64,000 nucleotides of DNA from Rutidosis leptorrhynchoides (Eukaryota; Streptophyta; Magnoliopsida; Asterales; Asteraceae). Below the pieces are notes generated by a model. The model had not been told where the DNA came from and searched no databases. It worked only from the letters and a program-made list of their open reading frames with translations. The translations under genes and the position numbers were made by a program. The stretch spans positions 3,744,001 through 3,808,000 of the forward strand of contig NC_092333.1 in NCBI RefSeq assembly GCF_046630445.1, written 5' to 3'. Position 1 is the first letter of the stretch; each line of letters starts with the position of its first letter. Shown in pieces: positions 1-11,022 of the stretch.

Positions 1-85
1 ACTTGCGCTATGTCTTTCTGAGGGATTTGACACTTTCCCAACGCTTCTTTGTGCTGATGGATGCTCTATGATTGATAGAAGAATG
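1..85 (+). CDS. CINV: Alkaline/neutral invertase, internal exon (partial, runs off left edge)
   Basis: Position 1 is the last base of a codon; codons from 2 onward read [20 protein letters not shown] and then end in a MIDRRM-type stretch, a block typical of plant GH100 alkaline/neutral invertases. The exon ends in phase 0 at a good donor, GTGAGT at 86-91. The first exon or exons of the gene lie outside the window. The enzyme hydrolyses sucrose to glucose and fructose without being a glycoprotein vacuolar or cell-wall invertase. Confidence 0.88.
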
Positions 86-682
86 GTGAGTTTTCTACCA
101 TAAAATTCATTTTTTCTGGATTTTTTAGATAGACATGGATAGTTAAAACACAATGAAATTAAAAGCATTTTCAAAACTTTTTTTTTTTTTTTTTTTTGAA
201 AGGCTAAGCATATAGATGGAAATTTGGGCAGTGGGGCTGTATAGATGGTGTTTCCAAATAGGTTTGGGTCGTAATATGTCAATATTATATGGGTGGGGTT
301 GGCCCGAAACCCATTTTATGCCAAGTTCTATTTCTTTTATAAATAATCAGGGTCTCAAATCTGATCATAGAACTTGCAAAATAACAGCAGTAATATACTC
401 TTTTGATGAAAAGGATTTAGGAGGGGTTTTTTTGGAACGGCAGGATTTAGGATGTTTTATTTATTAAGATCTATTTGGGCGTCTTTAGATGTACACATAC
501 AAAGTTTATAAGTATATTTTGTTCCTTAGAGATTACACATAATCCGGATTGACACATTTGTAAGTAAATGGGTCGCAATTGCCACGTGTTATTTGAGTTA
601 CTAGATAGTACCATATTTTTATTGCCTGGTTCTAGACTTGCATATACATACAGATACATGTCAAATGTGCATTTGTATGCAG
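86..682 (+). other. Invertase intron (597 bp)
   Basis: AT-rich, with a T run at 180-197. Bounded by GTGAGT at 86 and a TGTATGCAG acceptor ending at 682. I see no gene or mobile element in it. Confidence 0.85.
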
Positions 683-1241
683 GGTGTGTATGGATATCCA
701 ATAGAGATACAAGCGCTTTTCTTCATGGCATTAAGATGTGCTTTACTTTTACTCAAGCAAGATGTTCAAGGGAAAGAACTTATTAACCGAATTGTGAAGC
801 GACTTCATGCTTTAAGCTTTCACATGAGAAGTTACTTTTGGTTAGATATGAAGCATCTGAATGACATTTATCGTTACAAAACGGAAGAGTATTCTCATAC
901 TGCAGTTAACAAGTTTAATGTGATGCCGGACTCCCTCCCAGAATGGGTTTTTGACTTTATGCCAACTCAGGGGGGATACTTTCTTGGAAATGTGGGGCCC
1001 TCGAATATGGACTTCCGTTGGTTTTGCTTGGGAAACTGTGTTGCCATTCTTTCTTCTTTGGCAACCCCTGAACAGTCAACAGCAATTATGGATCTTATAG
1101 AATCTCGTTGGGACGAGTTGGTGGGGAATATGCCGGTCAAGGTTTGTTATCCAGCTATCGAAAGCCATGATTGGAGGATTATTACTGGATGTGATCCGAA
1201 GAACACTAGATGGAGTTACCACAATGGAGGATCCTGGCCAG
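683..1241 (+). CDS. CINV: Alkaline/neutral invertase, penultimate exon
   Basis: Starts in phase with a [20 protein letters not shown] block and continues through [65 protein letters not shown] and the [18 protein letters not shown] signature, all landmarks of the GH100 six-hairpin glycosidase fold. No frame break. It ends one base into a valine codon before the donor at 1242; the next exon supplies the other two bases at 3595. The three exons in this window give 312 residues, about 55-60% of a cytosolic isoform of about 550 residues. Proteins of this group cleave sucrose at near-neutral pH in the cytosol and feed hexoses to cellulose synthesis and root growth in model plants. Cytosolic rather than organellar placement is inferred from the C-terminus, since the N-terminus is missing. 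Confidence 0.95.
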
Positions 1242-1617
1242 GTACAATATTTTATGCATTGTTTTTTTGGTTAAATTTGGTCCCTACTGCACTATGATGA
1301 TCAAACTCTGATATAACTATACTCTCAGAGGTGGCAGTTTTGACCCATTCACTTCATAATGGGTAAAGTCAGGGTATGCTTTATTTCTAACGATCAAACA
1401 GGAACTATTATAAAGTTGAGATTCCTCTAGAAGCCCTAATATAAATCATATATTAGATACTAAAACTAGTTTCCTAATTATAAATATCGTGAAAAAATAA
1501 TAGTGATAAAATTTATATTTTCTAACAATAGTTGAAACGTATCACATTGGATAAAATTTATATTTTCTAACAATAGTTGAAACGTATCGTTGTTGGGGGC
1601 GTAAGGAGGAGGGGTAG

Positions 1618-1731
1618 ACCAAACGTAGGATGGAGGATAGATTGAAGCTTGACATGAAAGAGCTTCTACTGACGGAGGACATGACTTCTGATAGGAACTT
1701 GTGGAGGAGTAGAATTAGTATAATCGAGTAA
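1618..1731 (+). pseudogene. C-terminal remnant of RTE LINE ORF2
   Basis: The frame from 1618 reads TKRRMEDRLKLDMKELLLTE, then EDMTSDRNLWRSRI and a stop at 1729-1731. This resembles the extreme C-terminus of plant RTE-type reverse transcriptases (the 'GRPK..W.D....D....LTEDM..DR..WR.RI' ending). A one-base frameshift just upstream separates the expected GRP from the rest, so it is a dead fragment of the polymerase ORF, with no catalytic part retained. Confidence 0.7.
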
Positions 1732-2298
1732 GTTTCTTTTATTTTTAGGCATATTAGAACTAAAATATAGGTGCATGAACCCTTTTTTTTTTTTTTTTTT
1801 CGACGAAGCGTAGTATAAATTTATTTTACAACGCATTTATAACTACAACTATACTTTCTATAGCTACACTCTATATATCCATCTACATGATAATTGGTTT
1901 TACCTGCATAGTTGTACGCAATAGTTTTTATATTTCTCCGTCATATCCACATGTTATTCGATGGTCTGTATATGTATCTGCGTATAGGTTCCTGTACATA
2001 TGTATATAGGTATACGTGTATATGCCGCGGTAGCTATGTATATGTTTTTAGGTTATATACATATGTATATATTTGTTTCTATATATGTATGTGTGTATGT
2101 ATCTAAGTGCATGTATTTAGGTGTATGTATGCATGCCTGTATCTGTACCTATGTATATGTTTGTACCTATATATATATATGGATGTATCTAAGTGAATGT
2201 AATTAGGTTATATCTACGAATGTATCTATACGTATATGTGTTTAGGTATGGGTATTTTATATGCTTATGTGTATGTATCTATGTGCATGTATCTTGGC

Positions 2299-2359
2299 GT
2301 ATGTATGTATGTATGTATGTATGTATGTATGTATGTATGTATGTATGTATGTATGTATC
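2299..2359 (+). repeat. (GTAT)n microsatellite
   Basis: About 15 perfect GTAT units inside the LINE 3' part. The flanks from 1910 to 2510 are degenerate ATGTAT/GTGTAT sequence, giving chance ORFs rich in Tyr, Val and Cys that are not genes. Confidence 0.95.
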
Positions 2360-2934
2360 TTTACTTAGGTATATATATCTATGAAAATACCTTTATGTAT
2401 ATTTGTTTATGTATTGGGATTTATACCGGCCTATGTGTGTGTGGGGGTATATATATGTGTGTGTATGTGTATATGTGTGTCTGGGTGTGTGGGTGTGCGG
2501 GCGGGAGGGTGGGTGTTTATTCTGCTTGTTTGTAGGCCTACTTGAAATTACATGGCTCTGCGCACTATATTATCCATGCTATTTGCCCTATTGTTATGCT
2601 TTACTTGCTATATGTGTCCTCTTTTTATGGCCACTTTGTATGGTTGCATCTTCCTAGGCGCACTTAACTCTTACAGGTACGTATCATTTGCCCTCACTTT
2701 TTTGTTTGTATGAGCATTTCTGGCCGAAGGTCCTTTAGAAAGCAATCTCTTTTGCTTCTAGAGTAGAGGGAGGGAAGACCTGATCTAGTCGCGGGTTCTA
2801 TACCCGAGGGTGGAGTAGTGACTTCCTTCTAATCTAGGGTACGAGGAATGATTGTCTACACCCTACCTTCCCCATACCCTACTTCTGTGGGATTGGGTAT
2901 TGTTGTTGTTGTTGTTGTGTTGTATCACATTGGA

Positions 2935-3594
2935 GAAACTATCAGACTTTTTGAACTAAGTGCGCAACTCAATTTCGGCCTAGGTGGCTTATAATATGAT
3001 ACTCCCTCAAATTTCCATGTTTTCCATGTATCCGAGTTTTTGGCAATCAACCTTTTTCTACTTGGGTACATGTTATGTAGGTGATAATTTAAACCCATAT
3101 ACGGAAAAGGCGTTAATTTGTGATGTATGTCATTTCAATTAAGCTAAACGTAGAGTTTGACGGGAATGGATGAAATGGTTAAAAGTTTCCAACAGAGTTT
3201 TCCTATAACTTTTTTAAAACATTAGTTACTTATCAAACTTAAACTTAAAAGGGTTGGTGGTGTTGGCTTGACCCATTACCCAATCTTTCTGGGCCTATGT
3301 GTTTTTACTTATTAAAATTGCACGCATGTATGACGGACATTGTATAAATTGACAAGTAGCCGTATTGACTCTGGAAAGTCAAAACATGCTATATATGGAA
3401 GAGTGTCTTTTAGCAACTCTGTTTGGTCTACGTCCTTAACATAGTTTCCTTCTATAACGAACAATATGTAAGTATTATTTGTTAAGTCTGAGGAGTAGTG
3501 AGTAGTCTGTCTGACTTTCAAAAGTTGAAATAAATTCATAGGTAACTTTGTTGATAAAAATGTGTTGATAAAATTTTGTTGATAATGGGTGCAG
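2935..3594 (+). other. Remainder of last invertase intron
   Basis: The intron runs 1242-3594. This part follows the LINE and ends at the acceptor GGGTGCAG (3594). AT-rich, no gene seen. Confidence 0.8.
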
Positions 3595-3890
3595 TGCTCT
3601 TATGGCTGGTGACAGCTGCATGTATAAAGGTGGGACGCCCCCAGATTGCAAGACGTGCGATTGAGGTAGCGGAACTTAGGCTGGCAAAGGATGGGTGGCC
3701 GGAATATTATGATGGAAAGAATGGGAGGTACATTGGAAAACAGGCTCGAAAGCATCAAACTTGGTCTATTGCTGGTTATTTGGTGGCAAAAATGATGTTG
3801 GAGGATCCATCTCATTTAGGTATGATATCACTTGAAGAAGACAAACAAATGAAAACCATTATCAAAAGATCATCTTCCTGGACTTGTTGA
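3595..3890 (+). CDS. CINV: Alkaline/neutral invertase, last exon
   Basis: Completes the split valine codon and reads [20 protein letters not shown], then the [20 protein letters not shown] and [20 protein letters not shown] blocks, ending [22 protein letters not shown] before TGA at 3888-3890. The IKRSxSWTC end is what I know from the cytosolic (beta) group of plant neutral invertases (CINV1/CINV2 type). The open frame and conserved end indicate a functional gene. A possible polyadenylation signal AATAAA is at 4123-4128. Confidence 0.95.
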
Positions 3891-4363
3891 TCTTCATTCT
3901 TTCCCTATTTTTAACATTCCAAATATTTTCATTAGGGTTTCTATAGACATTGCATTTCAATTTTTTATATTTTTCCGGGCACAACTGATGCTGATTTGTA
4001 AAAAGAGATGCAAATGTGAGGTTTCTTTGAAGATATGCTTCCGAAATAATTTCTGTGGTATCTTTATCGTGTTTTAACTATCTTTACGGTCTGAGCTTTT
4101 TCTCGATTTCTTCCGATTATGCAATAAATTATTACAATTTCGATGATCAGTCCGTGTAAATAAGTGAAGGTTAACTCGAAAAAACATATACCATAGAGAT
4201 TATTATGTCATTGTTAGTCATTACAAGTTATACATAAAACCATATGATAACAGAAACATTCATAATTGTTCATTGACATAGGTAAGATGTTATTTCTAAA
4301 TGAAAGTAATAATAATACAATAAACATATATATAGATATAGATTAACTATATAAATTAGACCA
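3891..4363. other. Convergent intergenic spacer, 3' UTRs
   Basis: 473 bp separate the stops of the invertase (+) and the EF-hand gene (-). AT-rich; AATAAA at 4123-4128 suits the invertase. Nothing else seen. Confidence 0.7.
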
Positions 4364-4573
4364 TTACATGGAAGATGGCTGCAACAGTGTGGAAGCAGAG
4401 GTTAGTGGTTCGTGAACAACTGAGTTTGTTGAAACTGAAATCGGGTTTCCTTCTAACTGTAGCATCATACTTCCAAGTAGTTCCATCAGCATCTTCTTGA
4501 ATTCATCTTCTTTAACAAGTTTTCCATCGTCCACATTGAACATCTTGCACGATTCACTTATAACCTGGTCCAT
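4364..4573 (-). CDS. SCS: SCS-like EF-hand protein, exon 5 (C-terminus)
   Basis: After a CTGCAG acceptor the exon encodes 69 residues starting MDQVISESCKMFNVDDGKLV and ending in a short Ser/Thr/Pro tail; stop at 4364-4366. It contains a degenerate EF-like loop (N313 to E324, with the DDG one position early) followed by an amphipathic helix and the EGNPISVSTNSVVHEPLTSA motif that I associate with plant SnRK2-interacting calcium sensors. The intron before it is 4574-4886. Confidence 0.88.
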   Translation of the reverse strand: MDQVISESCKMFNVDDGKLVKEDEFKKMLMELLGSMMLQLEGNPISVSTNSVVHEPLTSASTLLQPSSM

Positions 4574-4886
4574 CTGCAGTGACTCATTGTGGAAACCATA
4601 CATATTACTCCAAACTTTCATTGTATATGTGTGTCAAACTTTATAAGCGTCTATTTTGGTATTATTAAGTAACAAACTTTCAGTTATTGCTAATGTTTGT
4701 ATATGATGAGTTTACTTATTCATCATGCATCTGACTTTTTGCTGATGTGTCAACCATCTAAATTGCCACATCATCAAACTTAGTGCCATGTCACCAATTT
4801 ACAAATTGTAAGACATCACTCGAACCTTTATTATATAATTAATCGAAACGATGAATATGGTGGTTTAATGATTGAATAGCACCTAC

Positions 4887-5015
4887 CTGATAAACAGCAC
4901 CAAATGGTGGCAAACCAGCTGAAGAAGCAATAAGATCGAGGCCCAGGCGAATACAGTCCTTGGAGATTCTCCCATGCTGATCTTTAGGCATTTGCTTCAC
5001 TGCTGTATCTAAAGT
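4887..5015 (-). CDS. SCS: SCS-like EF-hand protein, exon 4
   Basis: 43 codons reading TLDTAVKQMPKDQHGRISKD and ending in LPPFGAVYQ before a GTAGGTG donor. It holds a degenerate EF-like loop (about residues 267-278: Gly at loop position 6 and Ile at 8, acidic ligands mostly missing). It is bounded by an AG acceptor at 5016-5017 and introns of 313 and 509 bp in which I see no other gene. Too short to stand out alone; phase and homology place it. Confidence 0.88.
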
Positions 5016-5524
5016 CTATATTCCAGTTTTATGTTATAAGAATAAGAATACGAGTTAAAGTAGCTATAATATACTATAACCTGTACCATTCAAATCCACT
5101 TGAATGACATATAAGATTTTCGATTGGTTCTAACCGCGAGATAGAATAAATGATTTGAAATAAAGCATGTCACAAATTGTTGTACTGATGACAGTGACAA
5201 CTTAGATCATTTACCTATGAATAGGTAAGTTCAGGTTTGTCGGGTATGCTCAATTTCTGATGGGTCAAATGACTAAAATAAATAACATAGTTCACTAAAT
5301 TTTTTGTAATCATATTTTACAAAAAAAGTCCCATTTTTTTGATAAAAAGTGATTTAACAACAACGTTAAGTTACCCTATCCAGCCAGGTCTGTTTTGACA
5401 CGTCCATACCAAAGTGGCCAGACCCGTCCATCTTGACACCAACCAACGTATAAACTTAGTTCCATATAAGTTATTTTATGTGTGGACTTGGCGGATACAG
5501 ATTATTATAATTTTGATTTCTAAC

Positions 5525-5740
5525 CTTTTCCAGCTCAAACTTGTTAGATACAAGTCTCCTGATGCCAGTTCCATCAAAAGTGTTTTCACTGTGAGCAACG
5601 ATAACAGGCTGCTCTTTGAGACGGTGAGCCACTGTCTCAGCTACTTTTTTAAACTCAAATAAAAACATCTCCTGAGAAACAGGCTGCTCTTGAGTAACAC
5701 CACACGCCTCGAGTGCCGGTACGATAATGTTGCTACTAAC
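5525..5740 (-). CDS. SCS: SCS-like EF-hand protein, exon 3
   Basis: 72 codons in phase 0 on both sides. Includes the EQPVIVAHSENTFDGTGIRR block, strongly conserved in the family as I know it, and ends FELEK before GTTAGA. The flanking introns (5016-5524 and 5741-6190) are AT-rich without other recognisable content. Confidence 0.9.
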
Positions 5741-6190
5741 CTGAACCAATATAATATCTCTGTATGTAAAAATTTGTGCACCAGAGTTGACAATTGCGAC
5801 ATTTACTTACGAATAGTTCAACATGGGTTATATACTTATATATATTTATTTTTGATTGTGGGCCAAGTGAAAGGGATTTAGCTCAACAGAAACTAGGTCT
5901 ACTAAGCCAAACACATAAACCTCCTAAATCTTTTTTTAACCAAAACAAAAAGTATATTTGTGTAGACATAATATAACCTCAACATTAGTATTTGATACAC
6001 TAACTAACATCTATAAAAAGTTTAGCATCTTATTTTTTTGACTGAATTTTTTTTATGTTTAACCCAATATGAACCCTGCCAAATATTACATGTTTTGACC
6101 AACCTGTTACTTCCCGACCCACCTATTTTGCCATCTAGAATCGACAAATAACCCTGAAAAGGTTCGATTATGAATAACAAGTTAAATTAC

Positions 6191-6487
6191 CCAAGAGTCT
6201 AAAACCGGAGGCATCCCTTTATCTACTGTAAGTTTCTCGAAAGCCTTGTTAATGTAGTCAGTAAGAGACCCATTCGATAAATCAATCTCTGAGAATATGG
6301 ACATCATTTCTGGTTCAAAAACTGGGCTGTGAATGAACTCTAGTAGATCTTCTCCGTCTATACGTAGAATAACAATAGGATCTCGCTTTAATCCAGCAGC
6401 CATCCCTATCAGAAAATCTGAAAGTACTTTTTTAAATTCCGTCTTGCTTACTTTTCGGTCATTACCATGAGTAAACTCACTAAGAAC
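6191..6487 (-). CDS. SCS: SCS-like EF-hand protein, exon 2
   Basis: 99 codons from VLSEFTHGNDRKVSKTEF to MPPVLDSW, with a degenerate EF-like loop (residues 92-103, Glu kept at position 12) and the GMAAGLKRDPIVILRIDGED block. The nine intron bases directly before the exon (6488-6496) read ATG ATG CAG in the same frame, so a transcript starting inside intron 1 could begin translation here and give a form without the true EF-hand. The donor follows the TGG at 6191-6193. Confidence 0.92.
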
Positions 6488-7207
6488 CTGCATCACACAT
6501 TTTATATCTCAATATATGTCAATTAGAAAAACATGCAAGTGAAAAGCTAAAGTTTACATAAAAACACATGCTATCTTTGTGGGATCATTAGTGCCTACTA
6601 TATTAAAAGTTTTACTGCATAAACACATTAGCCTTTTTAACCCATCAGCGACTTGTTCTTTCATTACCTAAAGTTAAGACTAACGATTTCACACTGAGAA
6701 ATTAAGTACGAGTTACGTGACGAGTATATAATGATCCTGAGATGTGTCAACTTGCAGCCAATTGGTATTTAATTTGTTAATAGTCTCCCACATATTGGCA
6801 TTAATAGAAGAAGCAGTTGTTATTTTCTTGCTTATTTAATTATTGCATACCCTTATGATGTCCTTATATAGTTGGATCTTGTTATCAATTAAATTAAACT
6901 TGCTTGTCTTTTTACATTTTAAAACTCATGATATCACATCTGGTAGGACCAAAACATTCTTCATCTGTCTTAAAGCATTTAACTTTTAGCCATGGTTTAC
7001 TGATCCTATCATTCTAATAATGTGCAAGACAATTTGCAATTTGGGATATAAACTAAGGAACTACGCATGTCATCAACTTCTACATGATCACTATACGGCG
7101 TTTTTTGGTACATATATAATATTTGGTTTACCTAATAAGGACACACCGTGACATGTCCTTAAAAAAAAAAGAATTCTACATAATTGTTCCTACTACATTC
7201 ATTGCTC

Positions 7208-7217
7208 TATTTATATA
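7208..7217 (-). promoter_or_regulatory. Candidate alternative TATA box in SCS intron 1
   Basis: The minus strand reads TATATAAATA, a near-ideal plant TATA box, about 720 bp before exon 2. Together with the in-frame ATGATGCAG abutting exon 2 it could drive a short isoform lacking the N-terminal EF-hand. Inference; no transcript evidence here. Confidence 0.35.
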
Positions 7218-8719
7218 AGAGCAAGAAAAAGGAAAACAGCAGCCATAGGAAGCTCGTATTATACTGTAACAAAATTAAAAAAAACAACAACACTGATATT
7301 ACTGCAGCAATAAAAAAATGATCCAACAGCCTTAACGAAGCGTTAATTTAGTTTTATTTAATTTCCGATCAATGTTGCTTAACAATATGATCCAACAGCT
7401 GTATATGGAAAGGCCCGAAAGGTGCAAAGGCCTCCACGCATATATCATTTAACAATTCAGAATTTAAAGCTTTAGGTGAGCAAACAGACCACCTCAATCT
7501 CAGTGCTTAAGTCATGTGTCAGTAGTCAACAAAATGATGTTATAAAAAATAATAATAAAAAAAAAACAGTATCATATAACTGTAGCATATTGAGAAGCCA
7601 AGTTTGACAATGCCATTTCAAGTCAAATACATGATCTCAGGGCGATAAGGTATGTTTTCATCCACACGTTAAAAATATGTAAGTGATATATTACAAAATG
7701 ATTATACACGCATGTTAATATCGTAGTCAATATACTACTGTAATATTTTGTAAAATGAAAATTTACCTTTGATAAAGTTAATAGTATTAATGTTATTCAA
7801 CAGTTTGACCGTCTGACTGTTTGATATTAATGCGGTGCGGTGCGGTGCGGTGAGAAAGTTACAAATTTAGGTCTATGAGGTGGTATGCCAAGATATCTAC
7901 ATGTTGGAGTACTATTTAGTACTACCAGTAATTGGTGACTACACAAGATTTTTGAAACATCACTTGCAGGCTAATATGATCTTATTCATCTATTCAATTT
8001 GAATGGTAATAATAATATCAATAAATATCATCATCATCATCATCATCAATTTTAATAAATAAAAAGTGCGTTGCACATGGTAAGTTATTTATATTTGACC
8101 AAAACAACTTATTATTCTTTTTGATAACAGACCACACATTCTGGGTAACTTGATCATCATGCATTTTTTCGGATGCTTTTACACCTCACATTTTGTGATG
8201 TGACCGCCCAATTACCACCATCTTTTACCTTTAATAATTAATTACGTTTACTTTATTTATTAATTATTAATCAAAAACAATAAAAATACACTTCAACTTC
8301 CCAATTAACATAGAATTCAACAAGCTAGTTAACATGATTTGTATGTAAACCCGTTAGCCTATTACCATAATAAAAACACTGCAATACATCATGCCGGTTC
8401 TAAAAGTGTGTTACATCTGCAATCATATACTAGTACAGAACCTTCAAAATTTCTCTATTACTCCTACTATCATTATGCTACACGAGAAATTGCTAATATG
8501 ATACCGTGATTAACGTTTAAAATAGGTCCTTAACATATATTTTCTAGACCATTTTCTTATACAAAGGAACTATGCATTTTTTTTTCTTTAAAAGTTAATT
8601 AGTATGAGTATCGGAAAAACTAAATAATACTCCAGTGAGTAACAAATTAATAAAGATACAAGTGATATATAAATTGAATAAGATTGAAATGCTAAATTAA
8701 GAGGAGTTAAAAAGTAAAA

Positions 8720-8745
8720 AAGAAAGAAAGAAAGAAAGAAAGAAA
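8720..8745. repeat. (GAAA)n microsatellite touching a splice donor
   Basis: Six to seven GAAA units (CTTT on the gene strand) begin right after the exon-1 donor, so the donor reads CAG|GTTTCTTTC rather than the usual GTAAGT. Confidence 0.9.
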
Positions 8746-8746
8746 C

Positions 8747-9004
8747 CTGAGCATAAATATGATCAGAATCAGCAGAAGTTCCTTGAGCAGGTAAACCAAG
8801 AGCAGCACCAATATCAGCAACTGCAGGTTGTAACTCTTTAACAGAAAGTTGTCCATCACAATCAACATCAAGATCATGAAACTTATGATCAATAAAGTTA
8901 TTGAATACTTTTTCATTCTCAACTAACTCCATTATATCTGAACCATCCATCAATTCACTTTTTGTCACAGATTTCTGCTGCACTCCTCCTTCATCACCTT
9001 CCAT
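8747..9004 (-). CDS. SCS: SCS-like EF-hand protein, exon 1 (N-terminus)
   Basis: 86 codons from ATG at 9002-9004. An acidic head is followed by a canonical EF-hand: loop residues 46-57 are DVDCDGQLSVKE with Asp at 1, 3 and 5, Gly at 6 and Glu at 12, then the PAVADIGAALGLPAQGTS block. With the other exons (86+99+72+43+69) the protein is 369 residues, all joins in phase 0, no frame break. The one classical EF-hand plus several degenerate ones, and the length, match the SnRK2-interacting calcium sensor (SCS) of Arabidopsis as I recall it, a Ca2+-responsive inhibitor of ABA and stress-signalling SnRK2 kinases. Function is by family resemblance; the EF-hand call itself is firm. Confidence 0.9.
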
Positions 9005-9130
9005 TATTTTTCTCTCTCTCTTTTTACCCTTTTATTTGGATTTGGATAGATCAATGATCAACCGTGAAGCTTGTGATATATGGTCAGAAAGTGACTATTA
9101 TATCTATGTGTGAATATGTATATATATGTC
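9005..9130 (-). promoter_or_regulatory. Putative 5' leader and core promoter of the SCS-like gene
   Basis: On the minus strand a GA-rich leader (AGAGAGAGAG) directly precedes the ATG, and TATATATA lies at about 9118-9127, some 115 bp upstream. Plausible but unproven. Confidence 0.35.
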
Positions 9131-9365
9131 TTTGTGTGTTACATGTAGCTAGTATTGTTTTATACTATTGATACTGGTTTTGAGTTTGGTGGCTATAAAT
9201 GCAACACAAATAACTACACATGTGCATAGTCACAAGGGGACTTGCCTTTTTAAATCATATCATATATCATAACAATACATAGTATAGCCTAATGTGTGTC
9301 CATTATAGCTTCATTTAATAACATTGAAGTTTTTTTAATGAATTGTAATTTGGATTTAATACTTA

Positions 9366-9556
9366 TATTATGTAGCAAAAGGTTGATAATCGGAACCTTG
9401 ATTAGTACACAATTGGCTGTTAATTCCATAACGTAGGGAGCATACCTGACTCACTCAACGATTGTGGCCATTAGGGTGGAAAGGGATCGAACCCCACGCT
9501 CTGCTTATTTGTTGCAAAATGCCTTCCCACTTATTACCAACTGAGCTACGTGTCAT
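9366..9556 (-). mobile_element. tRNA-derived SINE
   Basis: The minus strand carries a pol III A box TAGCTCAGTTGG (9537-9548) and, 43 bp on, a B box GGTTCGATCCC (9483-9493), matching the internal promoter of tRNA-derived SINEs. Between them the sequence no longer folds as a tRNA. The 3' body continues to about 9366; a T run on the plus strand at 9330-9337 may be the old A tail. Ends are approximate and I could not fix a target duplication. Confidence 0.65.
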
Positions 9557-10030
9557 TAAAATTTAATGTATAATAATTTAAACTAGTATTTACTATTTTT
9601 ATACAAGTAATAATTACAAATTTTGATATTATAACGCTTTAAATATTGTATATATATGATCATGATGGTGTTTTATCATAGGGTCGTACATAATGTTTTA
9701 TATATAATATATATTATACATTTAACATATTAATATTTAATTTTAATGACATCATCATGAGGTTTAAAATTTTTCTCTTTCATTTTTTATTTTTTTAAAC
9801 TTGAATAATCATTATTTATAACATCATCGCTATAAAAATTTATTAAAATTAAATACTATAAATAGATAGATAGACTATTAATAAGTCGGAATATAATGTT
9901 TGGAATGTTATCAAACGAACACTCCAAAGAATTTACCAGTCATAACATATAATTTTCATTGCTATATATAATACAAGAAACTTAATAAACAAAAATCCAA
10001 CATTATATTGTTAAGCACCACCTCTCTCTC

Positions 10031-10111
<81 letters not shown>

Positions 10112-10459
10112 TTTGCTAGCTAGCGTATGATCTCGTGACATACATTAAGTTACATTTAACGTACTCATAGTTTTCTTAATCTCCATGACCATATGTACAG
10201 TAAGCATTATGTACAACCTTATGATAAAACACCTACATGATCATGTGTACAAATTTAAAACAAATTGTATAATCTTTTAAAAAATTTCCCATGAACACAT
10301 GTACAAACTTTGAAGTATATTGTACAACCTTCTTATAATAATTATATTTTAATTTTTAAATTAAATTTCAAAAGACATTTGTTATTACTAATAATTACAG
10401 TATTATTAAAAATATAAATACTCAATTTTTAAGCAAACTTTAATATTATTATTATATAC

Positions 10460-10525
<66 letters not shown>

Positions 10526-11022
10526 AATATGTGTTCTTTTTACGGGATTAATTACGTTAATATGCATGCGAAATATATTTCTTAATAAAAGGTTGTAGTG
10601 TAAACTATTATGACAAGAAAAAAAATAATTGTGATGAAAATTGGAAGAGGGTAATGGAAGAATAAATGTAGTTTATTTATTCTGACAAAGTTAAGTACAT
10701 CAATATGTTCGTAAAAACAACGACAAGTTTAATAGTCGGAATCTGTGGTTCCACATGACATTAAACTAAATGACTTTAGCATTTACATTCAATTAATACC
10801 TAAACATATCATTAAACTATTTCGTTAGATAAACTCTTGATTTCACGAGTCATTTCACTAATTTATAAAAATAATATAAACAATCAAAATTCATAATTAA
10901 GGTAAATTGTTATATAATGTTTCAGAAACAATCTTGATATACGATTAAAAGTTACAAATTGTTATCTTAATAAGCTATAATATGAAAAATGAACAAAAAT
11001 CGTAAAGATCATAAACCAATGG
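9557..11022. other. AT-rich intergenic DNA
   Basis: No gene recognised. Contains a long (AT)n tract at about 10035-10107 and an (AAT)n-(ATT)n inverted array at about 10461-10522 that could form a long hairpin. Ends at the AATGG target duplication of RLG-1 (11018-11022). Confidence 0.7.

Larger units (their letters stand above)
1552..2921 (+). mobile_element. 5'-truncated RTE-type LINE in the invertase intron
   Basis: The same 13 bases, GTATCACATTGGA, stand at 1539-1551 and 2922-2934, as expected of a target-site duplication. Between them are, in order, the end of an RTE-type ORF2 (1618-1731), a long AT- and GTAT-rich 3' part, a conserved-looking block from about 2640 with a tRNA-B-box-like GGGTTCTATACCC, and a (TTG)n tail at 2900-2921. 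A (TTG)n tail is known for plant RTE LINEs and the SINEs that depend on them. The last 200 bp alone could be a SINE using the same tail; the matching duplications at the two outer ends favour one insertion. Confidence 0.65.
6488..8746 (-). other. Large first intron of the SCS-like gene
   Basis: 2.26 kb, several times longer than the other introns. Holds a (GAAA)n tract against the donor, a (TCA)n tract near 8028-8046, a GGTGC repeat near 7835-7851 and a canonical TATATAAATA on the minus strand at 7208-7217. No other gene seen. Confidence 0.75.

Noticed and set aside
1912..2657. Several overlapping plus-strand ORFs rich in Tyr, Val, Cys and Met
   Set aside because: Pure translation of GTAT/GTGTAT simple sequence inside an intron; no domain and no start context.
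9460..9556. A genuine tRNA gene on the minus strand
   Set aside because: A and B boxes are good, but the acceptor arms do not pair and the anticodon region is not a stem-loop; fits a tRNA-derived SINE.
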